Position numbers and translations under genes: made by a program. Shown here in pieces: positions 11,448 through 23,951 of a stretch of 64,000 bases of DNA. Source of the DNA: Antedon mediterranea (taxonomy: Eukaryota > Echinodermata > Crinoidea > Comatulida > Antedonidae); contig NC_092673.1 of NCBI RefSeq assembly GCF_964355755.1, positions 18,479,001 through 18,543,000 of the forward strand, written 5' to 3'. Each line of letters starts with the position of its first letter. Within the stretch, counting starts at the first letter, position 1. The notes beneath the pieces were generated by a model. It did not search any database. It worked only from the letters and a program-made list of their open reading frames with translations, and was not told where the DNA came from.

Positions 11448-13585
11448 TTATTTATTTATTTATTTCGTTTTCTTTTAGTAGGGTAGCCCTCTCAGTAATA
11501 AAATAAAACTGCTCTTCCGTGGGGCCCTACGGCACATTTAAACAAAATTTGAAAACAACTTAAACTAAACTTAAACTAAAACTTAAACTAAAACTTCAAT
11601 GCATGTTCTCATTATTATTATACTTTTATACCATATTTAAATATATTTCACTGGAACCATCCTAGACCACCGGCAACAATAAATGAATCTTAACAAGTGA
11701 TTTAAAACGGTTATAATTGTTTTGTTTTCTTAATTCATAAGGTAGGCCATTCCAGAGTGAACTTCCATAATAAACAAAACTACGTTTGTATATTTCGAGG
11801 TTACATCTGGGCAAATACAACAAATTATTTTCATAGTTTCTGGTTTGAATATTGTGTACACTACTAATATATTGCAAAACATCACATAAGTATGAAGGTA
11901 CAGATTCTTGTAAACATCTAAATATTGTACAAATTGTATGATATTCAATTCTTGTCTTAATTGTTAGCCAACCTAAATCATAATGCATTTGTCTAACAGG
12001 AGTTCGAATATCAGCACCTAGTATTAATCGTGCAGCTCTATTTTGTACCCTTTGCAATTTTAAAATATGGGCGTTTGAACCAGTACCCCAGACTGTTGAA
12101 CAATAGTCAATATGTGATAAAAATAGAGCATTGTATAATCTTTTAATAATTTTAGGAGATGTAAAACTTTTCAATCTATAAAATAGATGTATAATTTTTG
12201 ATAGTTTTGCACATATAGAATCAATATGTACTTTCCATGAGAGTTGTTCATCAAATGTAAGTCCCAAATATTTAAACGTTTCAACTTTCTCAATCGGAAT
12301 GTTATCAAAAATTACTGTTTCATCTGTTGTTTTATTAACACGTGCATGAGTACCAAAAAGAATGTATTTGGTTTTATCAATGTTTAGAGTTAATTTATGT
12401 TTATCTAACCATTGTTTTACATTTTCCAACTGTTCAGTTAAAACTGTTGTAAGCTCTTCATTTGATTTACATGCATAAAAAAGCGCAGTGTCGTCTGCAT
12501 AGAGGACTGTTTTACAAATCCCATCAACACTATCATGTAAGTCATTTATGTATAAAATAAACAACAAAGGGCCAAGAATTGAGCCTTGTGGTACCCCATA
12601 GTTGACATTTAAAATTTCAGATTTTTTTCCATTAAAATTAACAAATTGTTTGCGATTTTTTAAATAATTACTGAACCATGCAAGCTCAGTGTTTATCATT
12701 CCAAAGGTGCATAATTTACGTAATAAAATATCGTGGTCTACCGTATCAAACGCCTTTTTTAGGTCAAGAAAAATTGCTCCAGTTACCAAGCCATTATCAA
12801 TATTTTTATATATATAATTGCATACATCTATCAGTGTAGTAGAAGTTGAATGTAACGACCTAAAACCAGATTGATTTTTACATAATAAATTAAACTCATT
12901 TATATGATTCATAACTTGATTATGGATGCATCTTTCAAAAACTTTCATAACAATAGATATAACAGATATTGGACGGTAGTTGTTAAGTTCATGTTTACAT
13001 CCTCCTTTATAAAGCGGAGTAACCTTAGCACATTTCCATTCACTTGGAATAACACCAGATCTTAATGACCAGTTAAACAAAAAGGCAAGACTTTGAGAAA
13101 TTTGTGAAGATGCAATTTTAAGTAACCTAGCGGAAATCCCATCAATTCCAGTAGCTTTTCCAATTTCTAACTTTTCCAACAAAGCTTCAATTTCATTTCC
13201 ATTAATATCTTTAAAGTTGAAACGTTGTTGAAATTGTGATAACGATTCAACGGTAATATCGTTTTGGTTGTCATTAAAATGGGATGCAAGTTCATTAGAA
13301 ATTGAACAAAAATATTTATTAAAATGATTAGCAATATCAGTTGGCTTGTTTATTTCATTACCGTTTACATTGAGAGTTGTTTTAGTTTGTTTCTTTTTAT
13401 TGGGTAAAAAGTCTTTCATGGTTTTCCATAATGTTTTAGTGTCATTAACATTATCCTTTAATTTATTATTTATATAGTCGCGTTTTAGTGATTTAGACAA
13501 ATTATTTAATTTATTTCTTGCCTTTTTGTAAGAATTCCAATCATCTATGTTCTTAGTTTTTTCGGCTTTTTGTTTTAAATATTAC
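11448..13585 (-). mobile_element. 5'-truncated non-LTR retrotransposon (CR1/L2-like), copy 1
   Basis: The element holds reverse transcriptase but no endonuclease. On the minus strand it ends in a short (AAAT)n-type tail at about 11448-11465, as many CR1/L2/Daphne-group LINEs do. Its reading frame is preceded by an in-frame stop at about 13583, which marks the truncation. It lies between the inverted arms described separately. Confidence 0.8.
11662..13500 (-). CDS. LINE reverse transcriptase (ORF2 C-terminal part)
   Basis: An uninterrupted frame of about 612 codons has the reverse transcriptase blocks in order. These are IGKATGIDGISARLLK, VTPLYKGG..NNYRPISV, FLDLKKAFDTVDH, YGVPQGSILGPLLFILYIND and the catalytic VLYADDTALF. 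KYLGLTFDEQLSW and the C-terminal YDLGWL region follow. The frame continues upstream without a methionine to about 13582. The annotated start is a TTG inside the truncated ORF, so no true start exists. The domain is intact, which implies fairly recent insertion, but without the endonuclease the copy cannot mobilise alone. Clade placement within CR1/L2/Daphne is uncertain. Confidence 0.85.
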   Translation of the reverse strand: MSKSLKRDYINNKLKDNVNDTKTLWKTMKDFLPNKKKQTKTTLNVNGNEINKPTDIANHFNKYFCSISNELASHFNDNQNDITVESLSQFQQRFNFKDINGNEIEALLEKLEIGKATGIDGISARLLKIASSQISQSLAFLFNWSLRSGVIPSEWKCAKVTPLYKGGCKHELNNYRPISVISIVMKVFERCIHNQVMNHINEFNLLCKNQSGFRSLHSTSTTLIDVCNYIYKNIDNGLVTGAIFLDLKKAFDTVDHDILLRKLCTFGMINTELAWFSNYLKNRKQFVNFNGKKSEILNVNYGVPQGSILGPLLFILYINDLHDSVDGICKTVLYADDTALFYACKSNEELTTVLTEQLENVKQWLDKHKLTLNIDKTKYILFGTHARVNKTTDETVIFDNIPIEKVETFKYLGLTFDEQLSWKVHIDSICAKLSKIIHLFYRLKSFTSPKIIKRLYNALFLSHIDYCSTVWGTGSNAHILKLQRVQNRAARLILGADIRTPVRQMHYDLGWLTIKTRIEYHTICTIFRCLQESVPSYLCDVLQYISSVHNIQTRNYENNLLYLPRCNLEIYKRSFVYYGSSLWNGLPYELRKQNNYNRFKSLVKIHLLLPVV

Positions 13586-14208
13586 ATGTACTGCTGTGAT
13601 CTAAATAATATTCCTCTTAGTCTATATTCTTACTCTTAGTTAGGCCTAGGGTTGGTTGCTATTTGAAAACAGCAAATTATTAGCAGTAAAATGTTACAGC
13701 ATTTTTATTGACAAAATATATTAAAATTAAACGTGTATTTCAATAATAAATGCATTAAAAGATTAGACGCATTCCACTGAGTTTTTAACCATCTATTGTT
13801 GTTGCTCTTTTGGCGCTCCATAGAAACGAAAATATTGAACTTCGAGTATGCTAAATTCGCGAACGGTATGCGAGAATCATGTCTGTAAAATCATCAATTT
13901 AAGGATTTATTTGTTACTTTTTATGTGATTCTTCTTCATAAAAGTACTTTTGAGGCCCAATTTTAAGGTGTGGTATTCACAATAAGTTGCTTAACAATTT
14001 CGAGTCAAAAGGAAGTCGAAATAAAAACAGGTGCGAAACGGAACTAGCGCCGTTTTTTATTAAATAAAAAATATTATAACTAGGCTAAGCCTACAGTATA
14101 TAGACATGTCAGAATGAAGAAGTAATATTAATAACGAGAAATTTAAACAATTAAATTTCATATACATTTTAGGGTAAATTCATGGAGAGTCTGTTTTTCA
14201 GCAGCTTA

Positions 14209-15722
14209 AGCCTGGTTTCCAGTCGACGTAAGATTTGTTTCCGCTTACGATTGCGTCGTTTTCTTACGATTACGCTTGCGTTCCGATCAGTTGACCAAAA
14301 ACTAACGTCGACACAAAATTGTCATAATCACGTTGTACCGCAAAAATTTAGATCATTACATGTGCTGATTCCGTCGTTACGAAAGTTGAATTTATCGCAA
14401 AGTCTGTCCTTCTTGCCCTTACGTCGAGTTGAAATTTTTCCTTGCGATTTCAACACATATGACGTGATAACAAGAAATGATTTCTGATTGGCTCATAAAT
14501 TCCGCGCGAAAAGAGGAGGCCATTTTCCAAAACATAAACAGTGCAGTGAGGCTATGACATATTTTTTACATAATCTTAATTAGTTATTAATTAAAATGTT
14601 TTATCAGTTCTTCTTTTGATAGTCGCCGACAAATTTAGTCTTTTTATTCTGAGAATTATTTTATGAGCGGCTTAAACAATCCCATGATTTTACCCACCCG
14701 AGAGAGCTTGTTTATCGGAGTTTTAATTTTGTGTCTGCCGCCTTTTGTTTTGATTTTCTTTGTACCACCCTGCATGGCTTAATTATTGTTTATGATTAGA
14801 CTGTTGTTATAACGTTGAATATCATGACTTGCCTACGATGTTATTTACATATACATTTTATCTATTGGTTTTTTTTACCCGGTTTTCATTTTTTTATAAA
14901 TAGATAATTCAAATGATGTAGGCTAATAATTATTTATTTTCATAATCAAATTATCATAGGCCTATAAATTGCAAACACTACGGTGAATTTAATAAATATA
15001 TATTATTAATTTATTACCTAAACCTACCTTAATCCTACAATTAAAACAAAATCATTATGTAATTTTTCCCCACCTGCTTTTGAATGCAAACTATATGCCA
15101 GGTGAACGTATTGTTATCCTGATGATCCTGATGATGACACTGTTCTCTAACATTTTATGACATTTTATTGCCATATAGTTTTTAATTTAGTCTGCCTATG
15201 TGTATTATTTTTACCCATTATATCGTATTTTGACTATGTTTATATAATTATATTTAAGTAACAAGCAAGACAATTTTGTATAGTTCTCACATCTATTTTG
15301 TATTTCATCCACCTAAATTATTACATTCTATCACGAATTGAACAAAATCGTGGTTTAGGTTTATTTACGTATCATTTATTGTCAACAATTCTTATATTAT
15401 ATATGGTACTTTCTACTTTATTTCACCTTTCCAAGCTTTAACCTTCTTGCCAACGTCACATAATCCTCGTCACTGATTGGCTGGTTCTCAAGTCAACTTT
15501 CGTAAGTTTTCCTGTCGAACCGTCGAATATCGACGTAACAGACGGAAGCTTCAGTCACCGGTTTCCTGTCAAACACTTGTACTACAGCGATTTCTACTTG
15601 CGTTACGTCGTTTTGACATTTAGCTTTTTTCAACCGGTTTCCTGTCGATTTTCAATTTTCAATGTAAAAATGATGCAATCGTAAAGAAATTCTAATTTCT
15701 TACGTCGACTGGAAACCAGGCT
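14209..15722. mobile_element. Non-autonomous TIR element with TTA target duplication (PIF/Harbinger-like)
   Basis: The left end reads AGCCTGGTTTCCAGTCGACG followed by TAAGA. The right end is the reverse complement, CGTCGACTGGAAACCAGGCT. TTA flanks both ends (14206-14208 and 15723-15725). The three-base TWA duplication is the PIF/Harbinger habit, so that is the suggested class. The interior repeats pieces of the end (TTACGATTGCGTCG, CGACGTAA) and has no convincing coding region over its 1,514 bp. Confidence 0.75.
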
Positions 15723-15725
15723 TTA

Positions 15726-17099
15726 GGAAAGCTCATTAATATTCATGAGATATTACAAAACACGTCATCAGTGGATTCCAAACTCGCGACGTCATGTACG
15801 TTGTGTTTGTCGACTAATTTACATCTCTCTCCCCTGTCAAACGACGACCACCCGATCATTGTGAAATACATTTTTTGTAGATTTTCTAAGCTAGAAGGCC
15901 TAAAGTGTAATAATAACAGTAGTAGCATATATTTATTTGACATTTAATGAAATACAAAATTTAGTACAGATCATAGAGTCATAAATTGTACTATTTTTAC
16001 CTCTATAGTACAGATCGTATTATCGGCTTCACGTACTAGGCCTAGCCTAAATCATTTTTTTTTATGGGTGAGAGCCATTCTGACTACCGTAGGGATTCCA
16101 TGTCATGATGGCTACGTTAAAACATTGGGGCCCGTGGGCCTAGCTAGCCTACTAGACGATTGGCCCATAAATAACAAAACTCAGTGGATTCCAAACCCAT
16201 CCTATCAACCAAACTCCTAAACAATCTAAACCTAAAACGTTCTACAAAATCGGCTGTATGTAAATATTGAGGCAAAACAAGGTCCGATCGCCGTCCGCAC
16301 GTTATGGTGTCCCGCGATCGTCTAAGTAGGCCTAAAATAGTTTACTCTCCAAAAAAGCGAATACTGCATCAAGCAAGTTGACCTAGTAGTAGGAAGGAGA
16401 CCTAGCCGATCCAGCCCAGTTAAAAATTGAGCTAGCTAGTGTAGTAGACCCTATGCGAATTGATACTACCAGGCCTTTTACTATAGGCTACACTTGTTAA
16501 AATTAGCAATACTATGTTCACCAATATTCCAACTCTCTCATTCGATCTCTATTATCTATAAGATACCACTCTGGTAGGTCGAGTCGACCTTCAATGAAAT
16601 ACTGTACATCGTTCATGTAGTGATTATAGATGGGGTATACTCGACCCGACCAGTTTGGTATTGTATACTGTACCTGCTTATCATGTGACGATGTCAGGCA
16701 TGTGTATCGCTCCTCAGCAGCAGGAATGTACAGTATACGTTACGCTTCATTGATTTTGAAGGCTTTTCCCTAAGTCAGTGCGAAAATCGGCAAACGTAAA
16801 CTGAATCTCCAAATGATTTGACACAATTGTGATGAATTTTCATAGAAAATTGACTTTATAAATGGGAAGACCGACTAAAATTACATCAGATAAGTATAAT
16901 TTTACAAAAGTAATTGATATGGTTAATGATAACGAGTCGTCGGAAGATTGACCATTTCACGAATTTCCTATTCTGTAACCACAGTGTGATTTTGCCGTAG
17001 CTGCACTTGTAATCTGGCCTCATTTCACAGCCTTCGTTCTGCTTCACTGGGCGCTTATATAAATTGAAACTTTTACCGTTGAAGAGACAAACAAATATA
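15726..17099. other. Intergenic, with a 99-bp foldback at 16563-16661
   Basis: I see no coding sequence. Bases 16563-16584 (ATACCACTCTGGTAGGTCGA..) and 16639-16661 are imperfect inverted copies separated by 54 bases. They could be a tiny MITE. The rest has no structure that I can support. Confidence 0.45.
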
Positions 17100-17310
17100 T
17101 TTTATATAATTTTAAACCGGAACCCCCCATTAATGTTCATGCTCGACTCATTATTGAGGAGATCGGGCCTCCAGCCCTTGTAACCAAACATTTTTAAAAA
17201 CCCATAAAAAAGGTAAAAAAGAATTGACAAGCAGAGATTCGACCCCTGCAACCCTGCCTCTAGGCCTATACCCTCATCAATACACCACCGATCCATCCAG
17301 CTTGTTTGAT
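17100..17310 (-). mobile_element. Probable tRNA-derived SINE
   Basis: On the minus strand, 17310 to about 17225 has a tRNA-like layout. It has an A-box-like TGGATCGGTGGTG and, about 45 bases later, GGGTCGAATCTC, a T-arm/B-box flanked by the complementary GCAG and CTGC. A non-tRNA body with a T-run follows towards 17100. No 3' duplication was identified, so the SINE call is tentative. A degraded tRNA pseudogene is the alternative. Confidence 0.45.
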
Positions 17311-19194
17311 CGAATCAGGTTTTACTTTATATAATATGAATAGAGAACAAATGTATTATGTAAGCATTTTAACCAACCAATCAGAACTGAGTTGACGTTG
17401 TTTCTATACTGGTGTCACCACATAACAAACAGGCCTTCCATGGGGTTTCCCTGATCTCACAGCATTCAAACACAGTGTTGTTGTCTTTCATTTTCAGAAA
17501 ACACAGTGTTTCATTTTCATGATGTATTAAATAACTACAATGCACTGTAAAGTTCGATGTGATGTGTAAAAAATGACTAAACTTTTCTATTTAATAATGA
17601 AATTTGTTTTAACAATTTGAGAACTTGGAATGCACATAGCAGGGGCGGATGCAGGATTTTGTGAGAGGTGAGAGGTGGGGTGGGGGCGCAACTGTAGAAA
17701 GTCCACACCAACTCAGCCCCACTGTCACACAGCCGCAATTACGGCTCTTTCGGACATGTAATATCTGGTAACCACCGGTAAACAACGGTAAATAGCCACA
17801 CCTGTACACATATAAATGTAAAAATAAATTTAATAATAATCTTTGACCAACAATTCTTCCTTCTATAATCCAAACCCCCCCTAAAAAAAACCCCACAAAA
17901 AAAAACCCCCAAGCAATTCTCAAACAATGATACAGTATCCCTATTCCCACACAATTTATTAACTTCATATATACCACTTTACTTCCTTTCTGCTTCAACA
18001 TAACATAACCCTCCTTCTCTGTCTCCTCTCAATTTTCATCTCCCTCTCAACCTTCCCTCAATTGCACACATACCACCACCTTATCCTTCTCAACCAATCA
18101 GCAACTCACACACCAACTCAACTCTTACACCTCTCCTCCAATCAGCAACCTCCACACACTCCTTCTCTGCACACAAACACTCTGCTCCACTGGCTTCAAA
18201 CAATAGTTTCCTAAAACAAAAGAAAGGTTCAAATAATGAAAACAAAAGGAAAAGTAAGCATGACTTGCACAATAAATGCAAAACTTATGTCACTTGTGAC
18301 ACCCACCATGGTTGGGGCTGAGGTGAGGCGATTTTGAAAATGTAACACCTCTATGGCCGGAATAAATGGTACGCTCGCACATAAAATTCATGATAAATGG
18401 CACCTCTAATTTGCAGGAAAAGACACTCTTATATGTAGCATGCTACTTTTTCCCTCCAATAAACACATGTGACTAATTACAGGACGATATAACATTTTGT
18501 TGCAAATTTCATTCACTCAGTATTTTGTTTTGATTGTGTTGCGTTTGTTACATGCAAGGCACAAACAGAAGATAGGCAATACAATGGATAAGTTATATAC
18601 TCTAGTCTACGTTTTATTCTTCAAACAGAAAAGCAAAAGATAACAAAATCAATTAAAATGATTATCAAAGAAGAAGATGGTGGTAACACACAATCAAAAT
18701 ACATAAAGAAATTCAAGACTTACAAATATAGCTGAGCCCAAGGCTAATATAAAGCTTTACTTCAGTTGTTCAAAACAGTCAAACAGACTCCTAGATACTT
18801 CAATAGACTTTAACAGCATTTAGTTTAGCTATGTCAGTATTCGTATTAGGACTGATTAAATATGGTTAATGTACCACTATTTATATTCTTATGCAGGATA
18901 TGTGGGGTGATCATAATGATCTCATCAAATAACTTAAAGATGATGAAATTGGTTTTAAGATGAAATTCAAATGACATCATCATCTTAGTATGAAGTTGTT
19001 GTAACAATTTCCTTATATGGAATATGAAACAAGTGTCTCTGACAACTTGAGTTATGAGCAGTCTCCTACAGGTACAATTACTAACAACCTGGTTACTGAA
19101 CTTTGGTCTAGTCTACAACCAATATAATATATACAGTACAATACTATCGTATGGTAAAGTGATAATAATATAATAGTATAAATGTATCTCCTAA
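17311..19194. other. Intergenic, no supported gene
   Basis: A CAGGGGCGGATGCAG word at 17640 resembles a hAT-type element end, but I find no matching right end. A C/A-rich tract at 17870-17912 is G-rich on the minus strand. The remainder is simple AT-rich DNA. Confidence 0.35.
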
Positions 19195-20077
19195 CACATG
19201 GTTGTAATGCCTGCAAGCCATTCAGCTTCTACAACTCTGTCATGGTTGTATGCCTACAAACCATTCAGCTTCTGCAATTATGTCATGGTTATATGCCTAC
19301 AAACCATTCAACTTCTGCAACTATGTCATGATTGTAATGCCTGCAAACCATTCAACTTCTGCAACTATGTCATGGTTGTATGCCTGCAAACCATTCAGCT
19401 TCTGCAACTATGTATGTCATGGTTGTATGCCTACACACCATTCAGCTTCTGCAACTATGTCATGGTTGTATGCCTAAAAACCATTCAGCTTCTGCAACTA
19501 TGTCATGGTTGTAATGCCTGCAAGCCATTCAGCTTCTACAACTATGTCATGGTTGTAATGCCTGCAAGCCAATCAGCTTCTGCAACTATGTCATGGTTTT
19601 ATGCTTATAAACCATTCAGCTTCTGCAACTATGTCATGGTTGTATGCCTACAAACCATTCAGCTTCTGCAACTATTTCATGGTTGTATGCCTACAAACCA
19701 TTCAGCTTCTTCAACTATGTAATGGTTGTATGCCTACAAACCATTCAGCTTCTTCAACTATTTCATGGTTGTATGCCTACAAACCATTCAGCTTCTTCAA
19801 CTATTTCATGGTTGTATGCCTACAAACCATTCAGCTTCTGCAACTATGTCATGGTTGTATGCCTACAAACCATTCAGCTTCTGCAACTATTTCATGGTTG
19901 TATGCCTACAAACCATTCAGCTTCTTCAACTATTTCATGGTTGTATGCCTACAAACCATTCAACTTCTGCAACTATTTCATGGTTGTATGCCTACAAACC
20001 ATTCAGCTTCTGCAACTATTTCATGGTTGTATGCCTACAAACCATTCAGCTTCTGCAACTATGTCATGATTGTAATA
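19195..20077. repeat. 43-bp tandem array, about 20 copies
   Basis: The unit is TCATGGTTGTATGCCTACAA followed by ACCATTCAGCTTCTGCAACTATG. Left-hand copies are more diverged: some have an extra base giving TTGTAATGCCTG, and one has a duplicated TATG. Right-hand copies are nearly uniform and share a G-to-T change (ATTTCATGG), which suggests recent local expansion on the right side. Since 43 is not a multiple of three, all three frames stay partly open by chance. Confidence 0.9.
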
Positions 20078-20555
20078 GTTGTGAAGGTTATTGGTATGTA
20101 GGTTTCTTCTTCAGCAGGCCTACTTGTTGGCTCTTGTGAGTTGGTCTCAATAGAATCGCCCATTTGTCTAAAATAATGCTTATTACTGCCTGGAAACACA
20201 CAGATGTGCGGCAAACTCAACTTTGTCAAATCGATTGATCGATGATAGTGATTACAATTTTTTAGTGTAAGAGGCCAATTGCGTCCTTAATGTTCCACTG
20301 AAAAATATCCGGAAATGCTATTTCTGCTGGGTTAGGAAAGAACATTTTCTGAAAAACAATAATAGCGACTACACAACGATCAGATGTTACTGAGCGTATG
20401 CAGAGTTTTTTTTTTACTCAATAGTTGCTAATGTTTAAGCAACAAAAATAATAAATATTGTATATCAAAATATTTTTAAATTTTTTAAATCATTTGAATC
20501 AACATTTTTCTAATAAGAATAAAACTACATGATTCAAATAGTAAACAGGGAGTGC

Positions 20556-20700
20556 GATTTTTAGTAGCGTGGACGCGACTTTATAGTTCACTATGTCAGT
20601 CGGTCTGTCGGTCTGTCTGTCGGTCTGGTATCACTATGCGTTTTAGCACGCGACTTATGGCTGTTGGCCTTGTTTGTTATGTTACATTGTTAGTTTTTGC
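20556..20700 (+). repeat. Dispersed repeat, TTTAGT(C/A)GCGTGG family, copy 1
   Basis: This copy starts TTTTTAGTAGCGTGGACGCG and contains TATAGTTCACTATGT, a (TCGG/TCTG)n run and GGTATCACTATGCGTTTTA. The same order recurs at 63793-63930. The GTCGCG..GCGAC part can form a short hairpin. It is probably one end of a transposon family, class unknown. Confidence 0.65.
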
Positions 20701-23700
20701 CAAATCATTTTATTGGGTTTTCAAACAGCAGAAAGTCACATGATGGTGTGTGATGGCCTAGTGTATGTTTACTTGAGTTTTATTCACATGTATACAGACT
20801 TAAAAATGTTTTTAGACACGTACAATAAATTATCAATTCATCATAATATTCAAAACCATAACAATACCATTTTCTATTAAATAGGCTGTATGCTAGGTTG
20901 ATTATTATGAAAGTCATGTGACACGCAGAACGCGGTAAAATGTGTGTTTGTAATTTGCATAACAATAAACATCTTCATTATACAGTTTGCATCCTTGCAA
21001 TTATTACTACAGTATACCAGAGAGAGTCAAGACATACATAGCCTACTAGTACTAGGGTAATTTTATGGAGCAGTAATTTTGTTTTAGATTCAGTTGTAGC
21101 GTGAGTTATATCTATCATTATTTTATACTACAGTAATTTTATTTAATACAGACTGTTTTCTGTAATCAGAAATAGCCAGTAGATAGCCATTAAACAATGC
21201 TATACTGGTTTAGCATAGAATATCAACCAACAGTAAAAAATTTTAGAAATACAGTATTGTCCAATTAAAACTAAAAAATTGTAAATAATATTCAATTGCA
21301 TAAATGCAAATATAGTTTATTTTAAAAAGTGAAATAATGGAGCAAATTGCAGGCCGTAGTAGGCAGGCGGGTGGGGATTATGGTTTGGATGAACCCCTTT
21401 GTCTGCAAACCCTCATTTCACTGCAAACCCCTTCCCCACTAGCCCCCTATCTGAATTTGAAGTTTTCTCCGCATTTTCTCCTTCTTGGACTACCTAATGC
21501 CTGTGGTGCACCCTAACCTTGTGTTGCTCCCTTATGGGCCGGAATTGTAGTTTTAGTGGTTACATTCATACTTGGACAATGACTATAGTAACTATCTGTT
21601 GAAATTTCATGTTTAACTAAATTTGTTTATACCAACCTTTCATTTCAAAAGAAATACTATAATACAAACTGTGACATTTCTGGTTTATTTAAACATTTTA
21701 AGACACTGAAAATTATGTATGTGTGTGTACAAATGTTATAAAAATTATAGGATTATTAGGGAATGAGTAAAATTTCCCCTGGATATATAATATGTAAAAT
21801 TTGCTAACCAAGTATTGATTTTGTGTGTATTGTTCACCATCATGTAACATTTGCTTTTGTAACCCATATTAATATTATAATATGTATTGTGCATGTGAGG
21901 TTCAACTAAGCTTATACAGAGACAAATAGTAATACAGCTTGTTGTATTATAATAGTGAAAACAAAATAATTTATTGAAAAAAATGTTGGTATTAAATGTA
22001 TATAGGTAAAATGTAATTTAATTTGTTTTATTTCTTTTGTTGACAATTCTTTTGTTCTCTCTTATTTTAAACATTGACAACAGTTGCAATTGTTTGTACT
22101 GAACATTTTTTCATAATTCATTGTTTTTTTATTATACACAATGGCACTGTAAATAGAATGGATACTCATGGTTACCTCCACATGGAGATTTTTTGTACCT
22201 CAATGGGATACTGATGTTTATCACCATGTATTTTGCTTTTTGCATAGCTGAATTATGCAAGGAGTCCAATCCTCTGTTAAATTGTTTTCCCAATTACTGG
22301 CTGCTGTTTAGGTGCTGTGATATACTGTTATGAAAACAGCGACATGTGAATGAACAAGTTTTTTAATAACTTATTTGATTTAATTATATGGCCCAACCTT
22401 GCAAATATTCTGGCCAGGATTGTTGAAGCAAATTCAAAATAGAATATTTTATTGGTTGATTTAACTTGTACATAAAATAATCAGGCCTTTTTCAATTTGT
22501 ATTGTTTTTTATATTTTTCTTATCGTGATTATATTGTATATATTTTTATTAATTTTGGGAATTGTGAAATGTTTGCACTTCATATTGTTTGTTTATGCTT
22601 TATGTCCATAGTGTTTTTTTTTTTGTATCTTAAAGACAACTTTCCTCTTATTAAAATACTTAAATACTTTTATGCGACAATAGGAAATATTAATATACTG
22701 TAGTTGGAAAGTCACACAGAACGGTTTACTTCAGTTTACTTTTTTTTAAACGTCGGAGCTTCCAGGATCTGGCACTTCAACCTCTAAAGGGCTGCGAAGT
22801 GACTTGAGAAATTGAAAGAAATATATCAACGACAATATAGCTTAATTGAAATTTTCTTATTTTAAAGCAATAGTTAGTTTACAATAATCATTGAAGTCTG
22901 ATGAATGTAACATTTGTATGTATTCTATATTATATTACTGTGCTATTCATCCTCGGATCAGGTCCTCTACGGACCTACCGCAGGGTGCAGCCTAGTGCAG
23001 TCAATCTGTAAAGTATTTTTGGGGTTGTTTTGTACATTTGTATTCAACAATTTCAATTTTCAGCTCACCTCACCCGCTTAATGTATGTATGTATACATAA
23101 TGTAAACGTACAACCATTGAGGAAAAATTCATCCATGGTACTGTACAACAAAAATCGATGTACAGCCTTTTTCATTATTAATCAACACATAATTACTAGA
23201 TGTAATGTAATATCTTTATTTTTCAAGAATAGTACTGTACGTAGGTGCTGTATTATAGCTACTGTCAGATCATTTTACAACTCCCTGGTCAGATATTCTA
23301 CGTGTGGCCATACAGTATAGCTAAATCTGAATTAAGCATTAGTATTAGTATTTTTGTTTTTATTTACATTTATTCATTGTGCCTTTAAATTTTATTTAGC
23401 AACAAAAATAAAAATATAACAGTTTAATTTATTTGAATTGGCATAAATTATAACAAAAAACAAACAAAATTAGTGTTTCTATACTCACAATGTATGTGTC
23501 TGTCACAAAATATAACTATGAAATTATGAATTTTGTATCTAGTTATAACCAATAATAACATTTTATATAGCTTATAGGGCACTCTCCATACGAATGGAGG
23601 TTTTAAAAAATGCTTATAAATTAGTATTAATTGACCAAAATTCATATAACCCAATATACATATACCTGCATAACTATATATCAAAATAAAGATAATTTAA

Positions 23701-23948
23701 TAAGATATCATTTGATACTAAATAAAATGAGGTACATTTAAAATTTACAACGTTATTAAAACAATAACAGGCGTATCTCTAATTTGACACCAAATGACCT
23801 TTGACCTCAAAATTACCCCCTTTCCCCAGCTCAAAATTCATCGAGGAATTTTTTGGGATGACTTGGGATGCATTGGAACATGAATCCACTGAAAAACCTT
23901 TGTTAATAATTATTTCACAGATTTGCATTTTTTTGACCTAAAATTCCC
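20701..23948. other. AT-rich intergenic stretch
   Basis: I see no coding region with family similarity and no clear repeat pair. From 23780 to 23948 the text (ACCTTTGACC-like words) resembles the adjoining foldback element but is not mirrored on its right side. Confidence 0.35.
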
Positions 23949-23951
23949 TAA

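Larger units (their letters stand above)
11003..14062. repeat. Inverted arms (about 360 bp) enclosing a LINE
   Basis: Left arm 11003-11366 and right arm 13695-14062 are inverted copies. Shared landmarks include CTAGTTCCGTTTCGCACCTG, CTATGGAGCGCCAAAAGAGC and AATGCATTTATT, with many substitutions between them. The 2.3-kb spacer is almost entirely the LINE at 11448-13585. The simplest reading is an old foldback or TIR element into which the LINE later inserted. Confidence 0.7.

Noticed and set aside
17641-17660. hAT element starting CAGGGGCGGATGCAG
   Set aside because: No matching inverted end or eight-base duplication was found downstream, so only a possible fragment is noted.
17870-17912. G-quadruplex on the minus strand
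   Set aside because: The G-runs are separated by T-runs of eight or nine bases, longer than usual loops. It is probably just simple-sequence DNA.
19198-20139. Several overlapping open frames (Cys/Phe/Ser-rich) in the 43-bp array
   Set aside because: All three frames are open because the unit lacks stops. The same unit is read in different phases, so none is a gene.
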